Origin: Babesia bovis T2Bo
Lineage: Eukaryota; Apicomplexa; Aconoidasida; Piroplasmida; Babesiidae
NCBI RefSeq assembly: GCF_000165395.2
Contig: NC_010575.1
Location: forward strand, 729,001-793,000
DNA: 64,000 nt
Direction of reading: 5' to 3'
Shown here: piece after piece, positions 33,001 through 42,883 of the stretch
Layout of the letters: every line of letters begins with the position of its first letter
How positions within the stretch are numbered: the first letter of the stretch is position 1
Notes under the pieces: generated by a model
The model's database searches: none
Told to the model about the DNA's origin: nothing
Seen by the model: only the letters and a program-made list of their open reading frames with translations
Program-made: the position numbers and the translations under genes

Positions 33001-34002
33001 GTCTTGAACTAATCCTTTGGTAGTACTTGGTGCTCCCATATGCTGGGTATGATACAGTGGCGTTCGTCCCCAAGATTTGTATACATTCGGGTCATTGTAC
33101 AATTCATCTGGTGTACCCGTAATCGGGTACTTGTATCCACATGATTCTTCTTTTTTCAGGGCTTTGAGGCATTTTTCAGTTACTTTCATTTCGTCCATGT
33201 TACTTTGTGCTCCAAAGAGCGGTGCCACTTCGTGTAGTCCTGCCTTTATCAATTTAAGGTATATTCCCAGCAATTCTTGTGGCGATGAGGGATCCTCCGT
33301 TTCCTTTTGTGGTTCGTTTAATGACTCTATAATCTCATCGTGGGTAAGTCCTCTTGTTTCTCCAGGCAATCTGTTTGGCACTTTCGTGTACATTTCATCT
33401 ATGCTTTCCCTTACAAATTGATATTTCTCTCTATCTTCTTCTGACGTAGACTCTGCCAGTGCCATTGTATCTTCATAGAACTGCTCCAACTGTTTGGCTT
33501 GATCCTTCATTTCTGTTCCTTTGATTCTTATTTTCGGTCTTTTTTGTGTACTTTTCAGTTTATGATTATATCCTTTATCCAATGTCATTTCGTCACCAAA
33601 TGACTTTTGCTTTGGTAACTCTCCTTGGTTAGTTTCATTTGGCTGTGCTCCTAGTTCGCCAATGTACCTATATGGTGTATAGCACAGGTTCACAGATCCG
33701 GGTCCTATGTCAACCAGTGGTAGCCCAGTTTCATTGGTACTGTACTTACTCCCGTGAACTGTAAAGCTCACTATTGCTCGATCTACCGCAGTATCAAGTT
33801 TAGGCTTCCTTCCGTAGAGTGAGTCGATATCTCTACCACGTCCTGTTATGAATGCGATATATTTTGGTCTTGGTGTAGTTGATACGTGTATATACCGTGC
33901 ATCGTGCTTCTTGAGGTATATGCAATCACAGTGCCACGTACTGCCATTGTGGTAAAACTTGTAAATGGCAAACAGGATGTAGTAGAACAAAGCCCCTGTC
34001 AT
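30061..34002 (-). CDS. Giant orphan protein, 1313 residues, helical
   Basis: A single open frame with an ATG at 34002. The first ~17 residues are hydrophobic (ALFYYILFAIYKF), which could be a signal anchor or part of an organelle leader. The C-terminal ~600 residues contain repeated amphipathic helix pairs (for example VFYKFIQTVAAHI, TLSLLAQHPQ, LTFVLTVAAELG) of the kind seen in apicomplexan helical-repeat organelle RNA-binding proteins. No RAP domain is seen at the end. The middle is charged and probably flexible. I do not recognise the family. The lack of introns over 3.9 kb is notable where most genes have several. Its 3' end converges on the PPIL4-like gene, leaving 135 bp. Confidence 0.75.
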   Translation of the reverse strand: MTGALFYYILFAIYKFYHNGSTWHCDCIYLKKHDARYIHVSTTPRPKYIAFITGRGRDIDSLYGRKPKLDTAVDRAIVSFTVHGSKYSTNETGLPLVDIGPGSVNLCYTPYRYIGELGAQPNETNQGELPKQKSFGDEMTLDKGYNHKLKSTQKRPKIRIKGTEMKDQAKQLEQFYEDTMALAESTSEEDREKYQFVRESIDEMYTKVPNRLPGETRGLTHDEIIESLNEPQKETEDPSSPQELLGIYLKLIKAGLHEVAPLFGAQSNMDEMKVTEKCLKALKKEESCGYKYPITGTPDELYNDPNVYKSWGRTPLYHTQHMGAPSTTKGLVQDVPSTIEDRILSSDKQKDAHELESRLESIRVDRLLSNIDGVTSEVTSDIKSVVLNIDMSNNQWELELKSKDRQRQLEMLLALNPYNPWDKYKQMKKAESSIKDTLEIKYNISGNNVKLGYVVPGDQESLNKIQSQTVDHTEFIKGYLHYYLMLPEDIQTLEYLNKAECLEDVLKLFDIFDKIDREPQPEITGIFDRFMMFLFPNSQGFPKFDKDAQFPRSMDNMGSLKHRFNILNAVVALVRSQKLIKTYASDIFKEQRMKKMLETIEHGLELEIQRLKLGITDISIGTHRMCHVDDVLLATVSAALSAWNVRNGIQGIVDAIIVLTLKLMTEMRPKYLIATAINLEYIHTLPRKVFYKFIQTVAAHIERMVDIDLGNIAVKPESKPWMDFETAARTLSLLAQHPQCLNKVFMNKFMQIYKRDYLKLKIPKPGQVQVSPTFPHGYQNILHYEPGRMLEQLTQEGKIAASPEDSGNTAEEPIHPELIYNLRQPWRDPFLNKANIKTIETHCKQSDVDTDKWEYGRTTEEMDDEEDLISMQWEDLMYLKMDRQMKIQAVRSRYHHYITSLMKCLSWCDMTMEYQDLVKKLQIAVPQFKPHSATAMAVLRTIRPKTEIEHEMLLQAYDSIIQAKWDLKAEQWLDIMEVYKEATSGNDREARLQINQGFISRMYDQFVTMKSPKPRILKQAVTLLKHFNTGLNKKQLCHIFQQIFHDITDYSYIQIQGLNAEALDYPLETLTFVLTVAAELGVRHDETWEVYLKLLNIFKHTLSLEDINDILLAIKMAKYTGVKNVGNMLMMRACNAIEVIPNLCHRVLIDIMQNALSIKVTPIKLLRWYLYLQLYDIPQSDMDRLSMDIVSDNPKYEVDFRGWKLPRRVMNQDATQDSEIVPVSINENEAIVPPDELKYRMKCIYKGPGPYTGNMKIKVDATLPEDIVESLKEIVGKVINEYQTTPEDIRLFKLAGLMQQNNHIIAKQTDYIE

Positions 34003-34533
34003 ACTGGATTGTACTCTACGTTATGCGTTCCATTGAGGGACTGGCATACCATTCAGTCGGTTTAAAGCCCTATTTAATACTTCGGTCCCACGGTAATCTC
34101 ATCGTGCCTCTATAGCAGGGAAACACTTTACTAGTGCATATACGTAGGACCCATAGAAGGCATAACACTCTTGTGTCTACATTGTCAATTTCATACCGTT
34201 ATTCATACCACTGTCCATGGTGTCTACATAAGATTCCATGTGAATCCGAAAGATGTCTGTTCTAATGGATCTATGTAATCAATAAACTAGTTCCTAGGTG
34301 CTATATATCACATGTGTACCACTATATGTGATGTCCAGGCCTCACTTGGTACTGGGCATCATGGATGAATAATTACATTCTATTTATATTATATTATTTT
34401 TGCGGTACGTTTTCCCGTGTTACTATCTGCATTGCTTTGTTAGTGTGTAATAGCTGCATGATTTGTGTTGATGGGAGTTATAACCCGGGGTTTTGACGCG
34501 TAAACTGGGTATGTAATTCATGTTCATTCTGCT
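34003..34533. other. Intergenic gap, 531 bp
   Basis: Spacer between two minus-strand genes, presumably the promoter of the 1313-residue protein. No feature was recognised. Confidence 0.5.
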
Positions 34534-35219
34534 TTACATAGTATCTGGATATGATATTGGTTCATGTGTTACTCTTACCTGTTCTGCTGATGTATGTACC
34601 CTTTTCGAGTTGGAACAAGCTGCACAGCCAATCAAGTCCCTCGTGGATACCTTCTCCGGTTGCTGCAGAGCAGGCGTAAATACGTCTGGGTGGGATGTAG
34701 ATTTGTATATATAGACTTACACATGTCTGTCTCTTATTTTATCAAGACCCAGGGCATCGTGTGCTTCTTCGAGGAATATGAAGGAGTGCTTATCGCACTT
34801 GTTGAGTAGTATGAGTAGGTTTGGTGCTCCTGCTGTTTGTTCAAGTTGCTGTTTGAGGTACTCTTTGGCTTCCGCTAGTTTTTCGGGTATTGATCCATCT
34901 ACTATGTATACGAGTGCTCTTGCTACTTCTCCTTCATTGGCGATTTCCTTTTGTACTGATGTTTCCGATAGCCACAGTACCATTTTAACTTTCCTGTGGG
35001 TTACCCATTGCATGTCGTTATCCACTGCGTGATATGAGTCGTGTCGTAAATGTACTTACCTTCACCTTCCTTGGATTTCAGTGAAGGCACTCCTGTGGTT
35101 AAAAATCTGACTACAGAGCTTTTTCCTGAGTCTGGTAGCCCGAAAAATCGTACTTGCAAAATTGGTGTCGGTGCTGTGACTCCGGTGTCCCTTTTACGAC
35201 ACGATAAGGAGCCGCCCAT
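34534..35219 (-). CDS. Arf-like small GTPase with degenerate switch II motif
   Basis: Four exons (35219-35060, 35024-34721, 34685-34579, 34544-34534) with introns of 34-35 nt encode 193 residues; the last exon is only 11 bp. The N-terminus MGGSLSCRKR has a Gly at position 2, a nearby Cys and basic residues, a likely N-myristoylation and palmitoylation signal as in Arf-family proteins. The P-loop is GLPDSGKSS, the G4 guanine motif is NKCD and the G5 motif is SAATGEG followed by GLDWL, as in Arls. The DxxG motif expected after the third strand is absent; the strand reads KMVLWLSETSVQ. GTP hydrolysis or switching may be altered. SRP-receptor beta is an alternative, but the Arl-type C-terminus argues against it. 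Confidence 0.78.
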
Positions 35220-36346
35220 GTTTGCGAGTTTTACTATTTTTCCTCGCAGTTTATATATGTTTTTGTTATTTTTGTGGCACCTGATGGTATTACCGTTACG
35301 AATGGTTTATAATCGTCTCCGTTGGCGAAGCGCATTGTTTCGTTAGGAGTACTACGCCGACCACGAAGTGGCTGTTTTCCATGTTGCCGTATATAGCCTG
35401 GTTAACGATTCTCTAGACTATATCAACTATATTCATTATTATCTAAGGTAAATTAGATGCCACTGTAGCGAATTTAGTAGCCCTGTCTAATATTTATGTG
35501 TGACATTACTCAGGGTGTTCTAAAGGCACATTTATTAACTTGGTTTTCCATGATACTATAGATAGTCTATTTTCCCGGATCAGTGTTTAATGAATCTCTA
35601 GTTTACGTATATAATCTTTCCATCAAATGTGTAGTTGCGCCGCGTCGTTACCGGAGGTGGTTACTGATTCACACATATTTATCTATGTGCATAATTCGTG
35701 AAACTCATTTAATGCTAGTTATACTCATTCAATACAAGTTAATTTCTGTAACCGGAATCTATACTTCCATATACCACGCGTCGCGGTAATACCGAAGTCA
35801 CCAATTAGATGTGCGGGGTACTACCTATATCTTTATAGTTGCGAAATAATATTATTACCGTGATTAGATAATGTATGATTCCGTACTGATTGACGTGATG
35901 CGCACCACTCTGCAACGGTGTCCGCGAGACACACATTACGGGAGTTTCATTTGGTAACATACGTGTTTTTTGTTATGTAATCATTCTGGTGTCATTGGGT
36001 AATGATTATACATATTTGTACATTAATTTTTTTGTGTCGTTGATTTTAATTCGTATTTAGCATGTCCCGGATCTATGCCGTGTCTATAATTGGATATTAG
36101 TTACGTGATTGCTTATATACGCTTACACCTGGGCACAAAACACGTTTTTTTATGATTAATATGCACTATGTTTTTGCGTGGCATGTTAGTGTTTCACCTG
36201 TTGCCTGCATTGTAAATCTGTAGTATTATCCATTTGGCAAGTGTTTAATATTATATCGTAGATGTCGGTATATACTCTACATAACATCGTCGGAGTACTG
36301 ATGTTTATATAACACTGCGTCAATTGTGGCGGTGGATTTATATGCC
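35220..36346. other. 1127-bp AT-rich divergent intergenic region
   Basis: Long gene-free gap between divergent genes (Arf-like minus, MFS plus). It includes AT-rich stretches such as 36001-36060. Short ORFs at 35583-35789 and elsewhere have no support. It holds two promoters and lies at the left edge of the strand-skew switch described in the findings. Confidence 0.5.
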
Positions 36347-38317
36347 ATGATGGCTTCGAGTGGCCCTGGCAATGTTCCCGATGTGGTGGAGCCAACCAGC
36401 GGCGATTGCTGTGTACCTAACTCTTCTGACGGTGACGTTCATATGGGAGATGGTGTTCGAGGTGAGCACGACATCGCCACTAGCGCGGCCGGTGGCGATG
36501 TTGTAGACAGCAACGATGAACATACATCTCGTGTTGTTGATGACGCCCTGCAGCTGCCGGGCACATTGGATATAAAGGGCTCCTGTGAGAGTGTTAAAAT
36601 ATCTTCATCCTCCGATGTCTCCATTAACGAGGGTCGTACTACGATGGGTATATTCATTGTTATGGCATTATTACAGTGTTTTGTGAATTACGACATGGGT
36701 GCTTTAACGGTGATGTTACCATGGATACAGGAGCCTTATCAATTATCTACTACGGACCTTGGTACTATGGGTTCCTTACCCTACATCGGATTGATTTTCA
36801 TGACCCCCTTTATCGGTATTATATTTACATTGTTTCAAGCTCGTTGGATCATTTTACTTGGTCTGATACTGAACATCCTCTCGTTATCCCTATTTGCGTT
36901 AGCTTATAACAAGGCAATGTTCTTTATAGCTCGCTTCCTTATTGGTGCAACCCAATCCTTTTTCATTGTGTATGCACCAGTTTGGATTGCGTGCTTCGCT
37001 CCTAAGGTGCGGAAGAACTTGTGGATGGCCCTTATGCAAGGTTCCATTGTCGGGGGTTTTATGTTTGGTTACCTTTGCACAGCTCTCATATCCATTGCTG
37101 ACAACACTTACTGGCGTACCAGTATTTTCACCCAGATGGCTGCTTTGCTGATCCTGGTTTACGTTTTTATGCGTATGCCTAAGGAATTCATTAACCTGCC
37201 ATGTAGCAATGAGGCACATAGTGGTGAAGTTTCTGGTTACTGCGGAACGGTCGTTCCCTTGTCGCCCCAAACGAGTTTGGAATGCCGTGTACCACTCAAG
37301 TCAGCTTCCAGCAACGACAGTTCTCGCTCTGCTGCACGCTATACTACAAACTGTGTATTCAACTCGTGTGCCAAATGCAGTTCGCGCAGCTTTGACAACC
37401 AGGAAACTCAGGACTCTATGCGCGGCCGCGTTGTTTCGTATGACATATCATCGTTGGGTCCCTCTGAGAACCGTTCTTTACGCGGTCACCACAGTACCAT
37501 GTCGCATATAAACTACTACACGACACAGAAGATGGACATGTTACGTATTCCCAGCGTTAAGCAGAGTTTGAACTCTCTGGAGTGGATGCGCACATATCAC
37601 TTTGCCACTACTAAGTTGAGTGACCTTGCTGAGGAACCCGAGGAAAAGATGGGATTATGGCAAAGTTTCTTCACTATCATTCGCGATCCATATTTTTGTT
37701 TCTCCACGCTTGTTATTTCTACTATATTCTATATACTATCGGGTATCCAATTCTGGACTACTAAGATTGCTGTCAGTGTCTACCGCATGAGCCACACGTT
37801 GATCTATACGCTCTTCATCGCCACTTCAATTACTGCTCCCTTTGTGGGTGTCATTGGCGGGTCTTGGATAATCGACTTGATTGGTGTGAAGTACCCCGGC
37901 AAGCCTGTGATAGTCCACTGGGTAATTCTTTCTTGGACTGTGGTTGCGCTTTTGGCTGGTATATCCGCCATGGTATGGCGCAACTTCTATAACCTGGTGG
38001 GTTGCATCTGGCTGATTCTATTCTTCGGTGGTGGGATGTTACCTCCACTGACGCTGATCACTATCTCCAACGTCTCCGAGCGTCTGAAGCCCATGGCATC
38101 CAGTGTATGTATGTGCGTGTACCATATACTGGGCTATGTTGCTGGAACGGCGTTACCGGGTGTTGTGATCGACCTTACTGGTGACGAGTCCACTGCCATC
38201 TATGCTACCTACCTCCCAGCCATCCTGGGTACAGTAGGCGCCGCGGCAAACGTCATTGCCTGCTATCGTATATCGGCATCGTCTGAAGAGAGCACTAGCG
38301 AGGACAATGCTGTCTAA
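36347..38317 (+). CDS. Major facilitator superfamily transporter
   Basis: A single exon of 656 residues. The first ATG in frame is at 36347 (MMASSGPG), after GTG codons. About 80 polar, acidic N-terminal residues precede 12 hydrophobic spans in two groups of six, split by a ~130-residue Ser/Asn-rich cytosolic loop. Span 1 begins FVNYDMGALTVMLPWIQ and is followed by LGTMGSLPYIGLIFMTP, resembling Spinster-type MFS carriers; IGATQSFFIVYAPVWIACF lies in span 4. The second half has PFVGVIGGSWIIDLIG. The substrate is unknown; Spinster-like carriers move lysolipids or sphingolipids. Codon use is richer in G and C than in the left half of the window. Confidence 0.88.
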   Translation: MMASSGPGNVPDVVEPTSGDCCVPNSSDGDVHMGDGVRGEHDIATSAAGGDVVDSNDEHTSRVVDDALQLPGTLDIKGSCESVKISSSSDVSINEGRTTMGIFIVMALLQCFVNYDMGALTVMLPWIQEPYQLSTTDLGTMGSLPYIGLIFMTPFIGIIFTLFQARWIILLGLILNILSLSLFALAYNKAMFFIARFLIGATQSFFIVYAPVWIACFAPKVRKNLWMALMQGSIVGGFMFGYLCTALISIADNTYWRTSIFTQMAALLILVYVFMRMPKEFINLPCSNEAHSGEVSGYCGTVVPLSPQTSLECRVPLKSASSNDSSRSAARYTTNCVFNSCAKCSSRSFDNQETQDSMRGRVVSYDISSLGPSENRSLRGHHSTMSHINYYTTQKMDMLRIPSVKQSLNSLEWMRTYHFATTKLSDLAEEPEEKMGLWQSFFTIIRDPYFCFSTLVISTIFYILSGIQFWTTKIAVSVYRMSHTLIYTLFIATSITAPFVGVIGGSWIIDLIGVKYPGKPVIVHWVILSWTVVALLAGISAMVWRNFYNLVGCIWLILFFGGGMLPPLTLITISNVSERLKPMASSVCMCVYHILGYVAGTALPGVVIDLTGDESTAIYATYLPAILGTVGAAANVIACYRISASSEESTSEDNAV

Positions 38318-38350
38318 TATAATGTCTATAGTTATTCACTGAATCACCAG

Positions 38351-39826
38351 ATGTGTAGCGACACACCTTGGGGGTACCGTGTTGAATCACTTACAATGGA
38401 GGCACCATCTGAAAGTAACGTGCCTCCGGTATCGGATTCCGATAGTGATGTGCCTATACGGCGGCCACGGCGTCAACTTGACCTCGTGGCCGCGCGTTGC
38501 ACTCGGGAAACTCAAACTGGAAACGCTAATAACGTAGACACAGGTCGCAATAAACAACGAAACAAGAATGTGGATACCTCATTAGTGGCTATATCAATTG
38601 AATGTGCCCAGCGGTCAATCGATAGCCTAGAGCCACTTCTAGACAAGGAGCTGCTTCTCATAACAAGCTATCTGTCCAAGAAACTGGTAACCCTAGAAAG
38701 TAGTGACGAAGTCATTTCTAAGTTATATCGTGCCTTGGAGCGTCTGGGTAACTTGGAATCATCGATCCGGAGCATAGATTCTGAGGTCGGCCAATATCTG
38801 GATCAGCTTATAGCTCGTTTAGGTGTATTGGCCGATGGCCAATCGATCTATAATAGGTCCAAGGATGACACTGACTTCGACAAGCATCGCAAACGTGTAT
38901 CATGGATAGCAGCGAACTATCTTTGCCGCAAGGGTTTCACGACAACTGCGGAAGAGCATATGAGGCACGAATCACTTGAAGGCCTTGTGGACCTGGATGT
39001 TTACATACAGTGGGACAAGATTCGCACGGACCTTCGTGGCCGTCGGTTGGGTTCAGCTATAGAGTGGGCCCGTGCCAACAAGACATACCTAGAAAAACTT
39101 GATTCCAGGTTCCTGGTGAATCTCAGGGTACAGGAGGCCATAGAGCTGATTAGGCGTTATGACATAACTGGTGTAACTGCCATTGCACGTTCATTTGACA
39201 AGGCTGATCGTGACCGATGTGACGACATTGGGAAACTGTTCGCGGCTTTGGTGATGATGCAATCCACCAAGCCGGAAGTTCCCAATGTCGATCCTGGTAA
39301 CGACTCCTTAGGCGCACCAGTGGACCAAGGCAAGGAACCCAGGTACTGCTGTTTGTACTGCACAACAGCTACTGATGTATGCGAGCTATGTGGGCGGTAC
39401 GCCGACCTCTTTAGTGACGACCGCTGGGATAACTTATGCCAGGAGTTTGACAGTGTATCTGCTGCAGTCTACGGCCTGAACAAGCGGCCGCTGCTGGAGA
39501 GTTTAGTACACACTGGTTTATGTGCCATCAAGACCGCCGGGTGTAAGGATCAGCGGAATAGTACCTGCCCAGCGTGTTTACCTGACCTCCAGGAATATGT
39601 CAACCAGATACCCTCAACCACCAAGTTGGATTCCGTGCTGATATGCCCGGTAACCGGCGAGCTCATGGACTACGATAACCTACCATTCACCAGCCCCGGT
39701 GGATGCGTGATATCAGATCGCGGGCTACGCGTATTGGAGCATACCGGTGAAGAGGGGCACATTATATGCCCGCGCACTGAAGACCGCATCTCCCGTGAGG
39801 AGTGCCAGAAGGTGTTTGTTACCTAG
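38351..39826 (+). CDS. MAEA/Gid9-like E3 ubiquitin ligase subunit (CTLH complex)
   Basis: A single exon of up to 491 residues; the ATG at 38396 (MEAPSESN) is an alternative start. Only 33 bp separate it from the MFS stop. After a disordered N-terminus and coiled-coil-like helices, a LisH-like helix (VSWIAANYLCRKGF), a CTLH region (YIQWDKIRTDLRGRRLG, then SAIEWARANKTYLEKL) and a CRA-like helical part follow. The C-terminus is the RING-Gid module: LICPVTGELMDYDNLPF, GGCVISDRGL and HIICPRTEDRIS. MAEA and RMND5 together form the catalytic core of the GID/CTLH ligase that degrades metabolic enzymes in yeast and other targets elsewhere. Its identity as MAEA rather than RMND5 rests on the single CP-type RING pattern. 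Confidence 0.85.
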   Translation: MCSDTPWGYRVESLTMEAPSESNVPPVSDSDSDVPIRRPRRQLDLVAARCTRETQTGNANNVDTGRNKQRNKNVDTSLVAISIECAQRSIDSLEPLLDKELLLITSYLSKKLVTLESSDEVISKLYRALERLGNLESSIRSIDSEVGQYLDQLIARLGVLADGQSIYNRSKDDTDFDKHRKRVSWIAANYLCRKGFTTTAEEHMRHESLEGLVDLDVYIQWDKIRTDLRGRRLGSAIEWARANKTYLEKLDSRFLVNLRVQEAIELIRRYDITGVTAIARSFDKADRDRCDDIGKLFAALVMMQSTKPEVPNVDPGNDSLGAPVDQGKEPRYCCLYCTTATDVCELCGRYADLFSDDRWDNLCQEFDSVSAAVYGLNKRPLLESLVHTGLCAIKTAGCKDQRNSTCPACLPDLQEYVNQIPSTTKLDSVLICPVTGELMDYDNLPFTSPGGCVISDRGLRVLEHTGEEGHIICPRTEDRISREECQKVFVT

Positions 39827-40311
39827 TTATCGCATGGGTGTTTCAAGTTCCTAGCGGCAGAAACTTGCCCTAGGGTATCCTAAAAACTAGTTACACTAAT
39901 ATCAAGAGATGACTATCTAAGTCTAAAGGTACTAAAGACATTTTATCAGTCCAATACCCGGATTCCATGGGAAATTAGAGGTATCTCTAAAGACTCACTG
40001 GACCATGTGTAGTCCCTTGGCTTAGGTGACTGTAACCAATCCTAAAATGATTACGTAAAACAATTCATAGATACATGCAGATGTGTCTTGTAATAGATTT
40101 ACTGGGTACCGTATGACTCGGGTTACGATAGGGTGTATGTGTCGCGACACTATACTGGCAACCCAAGGTGTACCAGTATTAAGCATCGTGGTTCGAAACT
40201 TTGTCCATGCAATTTTGCAGCCAGTTAAATTAACTACCACGTGGCTTACAGGGCGTAGCCACCGCACGTAGTGCGTTACTATAGGGAGCATTCGTCTGGA
40301 GCCTGTACACA
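39827..40311. other. Intergenic gap, 485 bp
   Basis: Spacer between MAEA and the KDEL receptor gene. A 106-codon minus-strand ORF (40022-40342) overlaps the next gene's start and lacks any domain; it is taken as spurious. Confidence 0.5.
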
Positions 40312-41216
40312 ATGGCGTTCGGTAAGCGTCAAGGAAGGCCATCGCTAGGCGATCGCGTGATCAAGCTGCTGCGCCTTAACAGTGGCGAAAGCCGTATATA
40401 TGCAGGTTTCTTTCTAGCACTCATTTTTCTGTATATGTTTTTCTCGGACGGTAACTTTTCGTTTTTGCTCACGCTCTCGTCACTTCTCAGTTGCTTGAGT
40501 TTCATGGTGGTGACATACTGCATCGAGTCTGGCAAATCATGTAAAGGCATATCTCTGCAGACCATGTTCTGCTACGTGGTACTGCTATTCTCTAGGTTAA
40601 TGGCCATAGTGCCTTATTATGGGTATGTTGCATAATTCTAGTAACACCTTATGTTTGGTTATAACGTTATTACAGCTACCTTCCTGCGGACGCTAGTGGA
40701 GACTTTCTGTATCAGTCTTCCGAATTCGTTGCCTGCTGTTTCGCGGCCTACATCGTATACCTCTGCGCCGTAAAGTACAAAAACACGTACGAAAAGGAAC
40801 TTGACACAATGTCAGCGGCCTATATACTGATACCCAGCTTTGTCATGGCAATGATATTGCACCCATCACTCAACCGTAGCAAGTTCGGTGACACTGCGTG
40901 GGCCTTCGCGCTCTATGTCGAGACGTTCTGCGTACTGCCTCAGCTGATCATGTTCCAGGCATCGGACCGCGCCAACACTTCTACGGTTCACTTTACCGCC
41001 GCGCAGTCATCTGCCAAGATACTGGGCTTCATATTCTGGATTTCTACCTACAAGGAGTTGAATGCCAGGGGTAACATACTGACACACTACGTTGGACACT
41101 GCGTGATATTCACGCAGTTCCTGCAGATTCTCATTGTTGCCGACTTCTTCTTCCACTATATGCAGTGTATCACGCGCGGTATCCCGGTTGAACTCATTAT
41201 GGCCGAGGATGTGTAG
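40312..41216 (+). CDS. ERD2: ER lumen protein-retaining receptor (KDEL receptor family)
   Basis: Two exons (40312-40622, 40676-41216) with a 53-nt intron encode 283 residues. Seven hydrophobic spans are present. Family landmarks include LSSLLSCLSFMVVTYCIESGKSCKGISLQ, shortened here to its core GKSCKGISLQTMF, the SRLMAIVPYYGYLPAD segment after the splice and the region VLPQLIMFQ (the VLPQL motif of ERD2). The C-terminus ends AEDV after a cytosolic tail, without the KKxx-type signals of some homologues. ERD2 captures KDEL-like ligands in the Golgi and returns them to the ER. The SDEL-ending protein at 13-14.6 kb in this window would be a natural ligand. Confidence 0.88.
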
Positions 41217-41265
41217 CCCTACGTGGCAAACATCGTAACCTCTATAACGATTAGATGTAATCCCG

Positions 41266-42731
41266 ATGCTTATTTTTGCGTGTTTAGTGGTGTTCAGGGC
41301 GTTGTTGCAGGTAGCTGTAAGGCGCGTGGCACCTATTATACCGTTCCTTGTGACGCGCAACTCGCGCGACGTCCTGGAGTATATCGCCCTGCGGGATATC
41401 GGCTACTTACACAAGTATGAAGCTGGTAATTCATTTATATACTCACTGGTGTACTGGCTGTCATCAAAGGTACCTAATGTGGACACCCTGGACTTAACGC
41501 GAATCGTTATATACCTAACTGACATTGTCTCCGCATGGTTCTGGTACATGACATTACGTTTACTGCCAGATTCTAATCTCGATAAGAACAAGCATGCAGA
41601 AGGCTATGGCTTTGTAGGTCGATGTTATGTCTAATCACTTTTTAGCAGACTAAGCTGCCATGGCTCATAGCTGGACTGCATCTGCTGAATCCCATATCGG
41701 TATGTACTACAATGTCACCGTGACTTATCCCCCAGGTAATCTATAATGAAGCTGCTAATCCCGATGGAGTGGGTTACTTCTGGGTATCATTTGCCGTGTT
41801 GGCTGCGGTGCTACTGAACGCCCTCAAGAGGCCCAGCCTACTGGCGTACGTGTTGTACCAGGTAGCCGCCACAGGGCTACTGGTGAACAACTCGTTCAAG
41901 ATGTATGCGGTACTGCCGGTATTGACCATGTTGGCCGTGCACGTACGGTTTAGATTCAGCCACAAGCGTTCAGTGACGTACAGTGACCTCTGCCAAATGT
42001 GCAGATACATTGTACCGCACATGGTGGTTACACTGCTGCTGGCACTGTGCTACTATAGCCTCAGCGGACTGGGTGAGGTAGGTACCAGACGTTGCTCCTT
42101 AAACTCACACAGCTAAAACGACACCTGGTTGATCAATACACTGGACGCGGTACCGGGATTGACTACTCACTCTACTGGTACATCCACCGGGTGGTGCCGG
42201 GAGTGTTCATAGCTGGTAACATATTCAAGTTACACGTAAGTTAGACTGGACAAAATGGTCATATGCATACAGATGATGCTGTTTTGCCTGCCGATGCCGC
42301 TGATGGTGGTATTGCGGCATAGGCCCCTGGAGGCCGTCATCATTGCAACCGTTATCAACATCGTGCAATCGCCCAGCCTATCGTTGCTGGGATTGTGGTA
42401 CATCGTGTCATTGCTTGCACTGCACTACCCACTCATGGACAAGGCATTCGGGTTCACTAAGATGGTACGTCACAAATATACTCCAGCATAATGTCCAGGC
42501 CACCGTGATGTTTGGAGCCATGATATTCTCAGTGGTGGCCTATGTAGTTTGGGTTGGCAGGTATATAGCCAACCCAAACTACTTCTTCGCGCCTCAGCTG
42601 GCCATACTGGCCACATTATGTAAGTGGAACTGTGTAGAGATGCACTACTTACAGGCATGGTACTGGAAGACTATACGTGCGCCACAACGCAACTGGCCAA
42701 CTCAGCGATGGCACATGAAAAGAAACATTAG
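41266..42731 (+). CDS. PIGU: PIG-U, GPI transamidase subunit
   Basis: Seven exons (41266-41613, 41646-41699, 41736-42077, 42113-42235, 42273-42464, 42499-42619, 42655-42731) with introns of 32-37 nt encode 418 residues. It is a multi-spanning membrane protein. Recognisable parts are LLNPISVIYNEAAN after the second span (the LNP motif), GTGIDYSLYWYIHRVVPGVF (the lumenal loop where PIG-U has NxGLFWYFF), and IANPNYFFAPQLAILATL near the end. PIG-U belongs to the GPI transamidase complex that attaches GPI anchors to surface proteins in the ER, a major surface-anchor route in apicomplexans. The match is by motif order, so a related GPI mannosyltransferase is a weaker alternative. Only 49 bp separate it from the KDEL receptor gene. 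Confidence 0.78.
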
Positions 42732-42883
42732 ATGCCGTGGATAGATAATATAATTGTACCACTAAACCTATAACATTGTTACATTAGCTAGGGTACTAAA
42801 CAGTATATAGCAGTGTGTGGCTGCAGGAAGGCTGGATTCCAACAGCTACACATTGCAGTATAGTATACACAGAACGTCATAAC

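Noticed and set aside
35583..35789. 68-codon ORF in the 1.1-kb gap
   Set aside because: No domain, no leader, and composition like the surrounding non-coding DNA.
40185..40210. GTTCGAAAC, recalling a tRNA T-loop
   Set aside because: No acceptor, D-arm or anticodon stem could be built around it; no tRNA was found in the window.
40022..40342. 106-codon minus-strand ORF
   Set aside because: It overlaps the start of the KDEL receptor gene and has no recognisable features.
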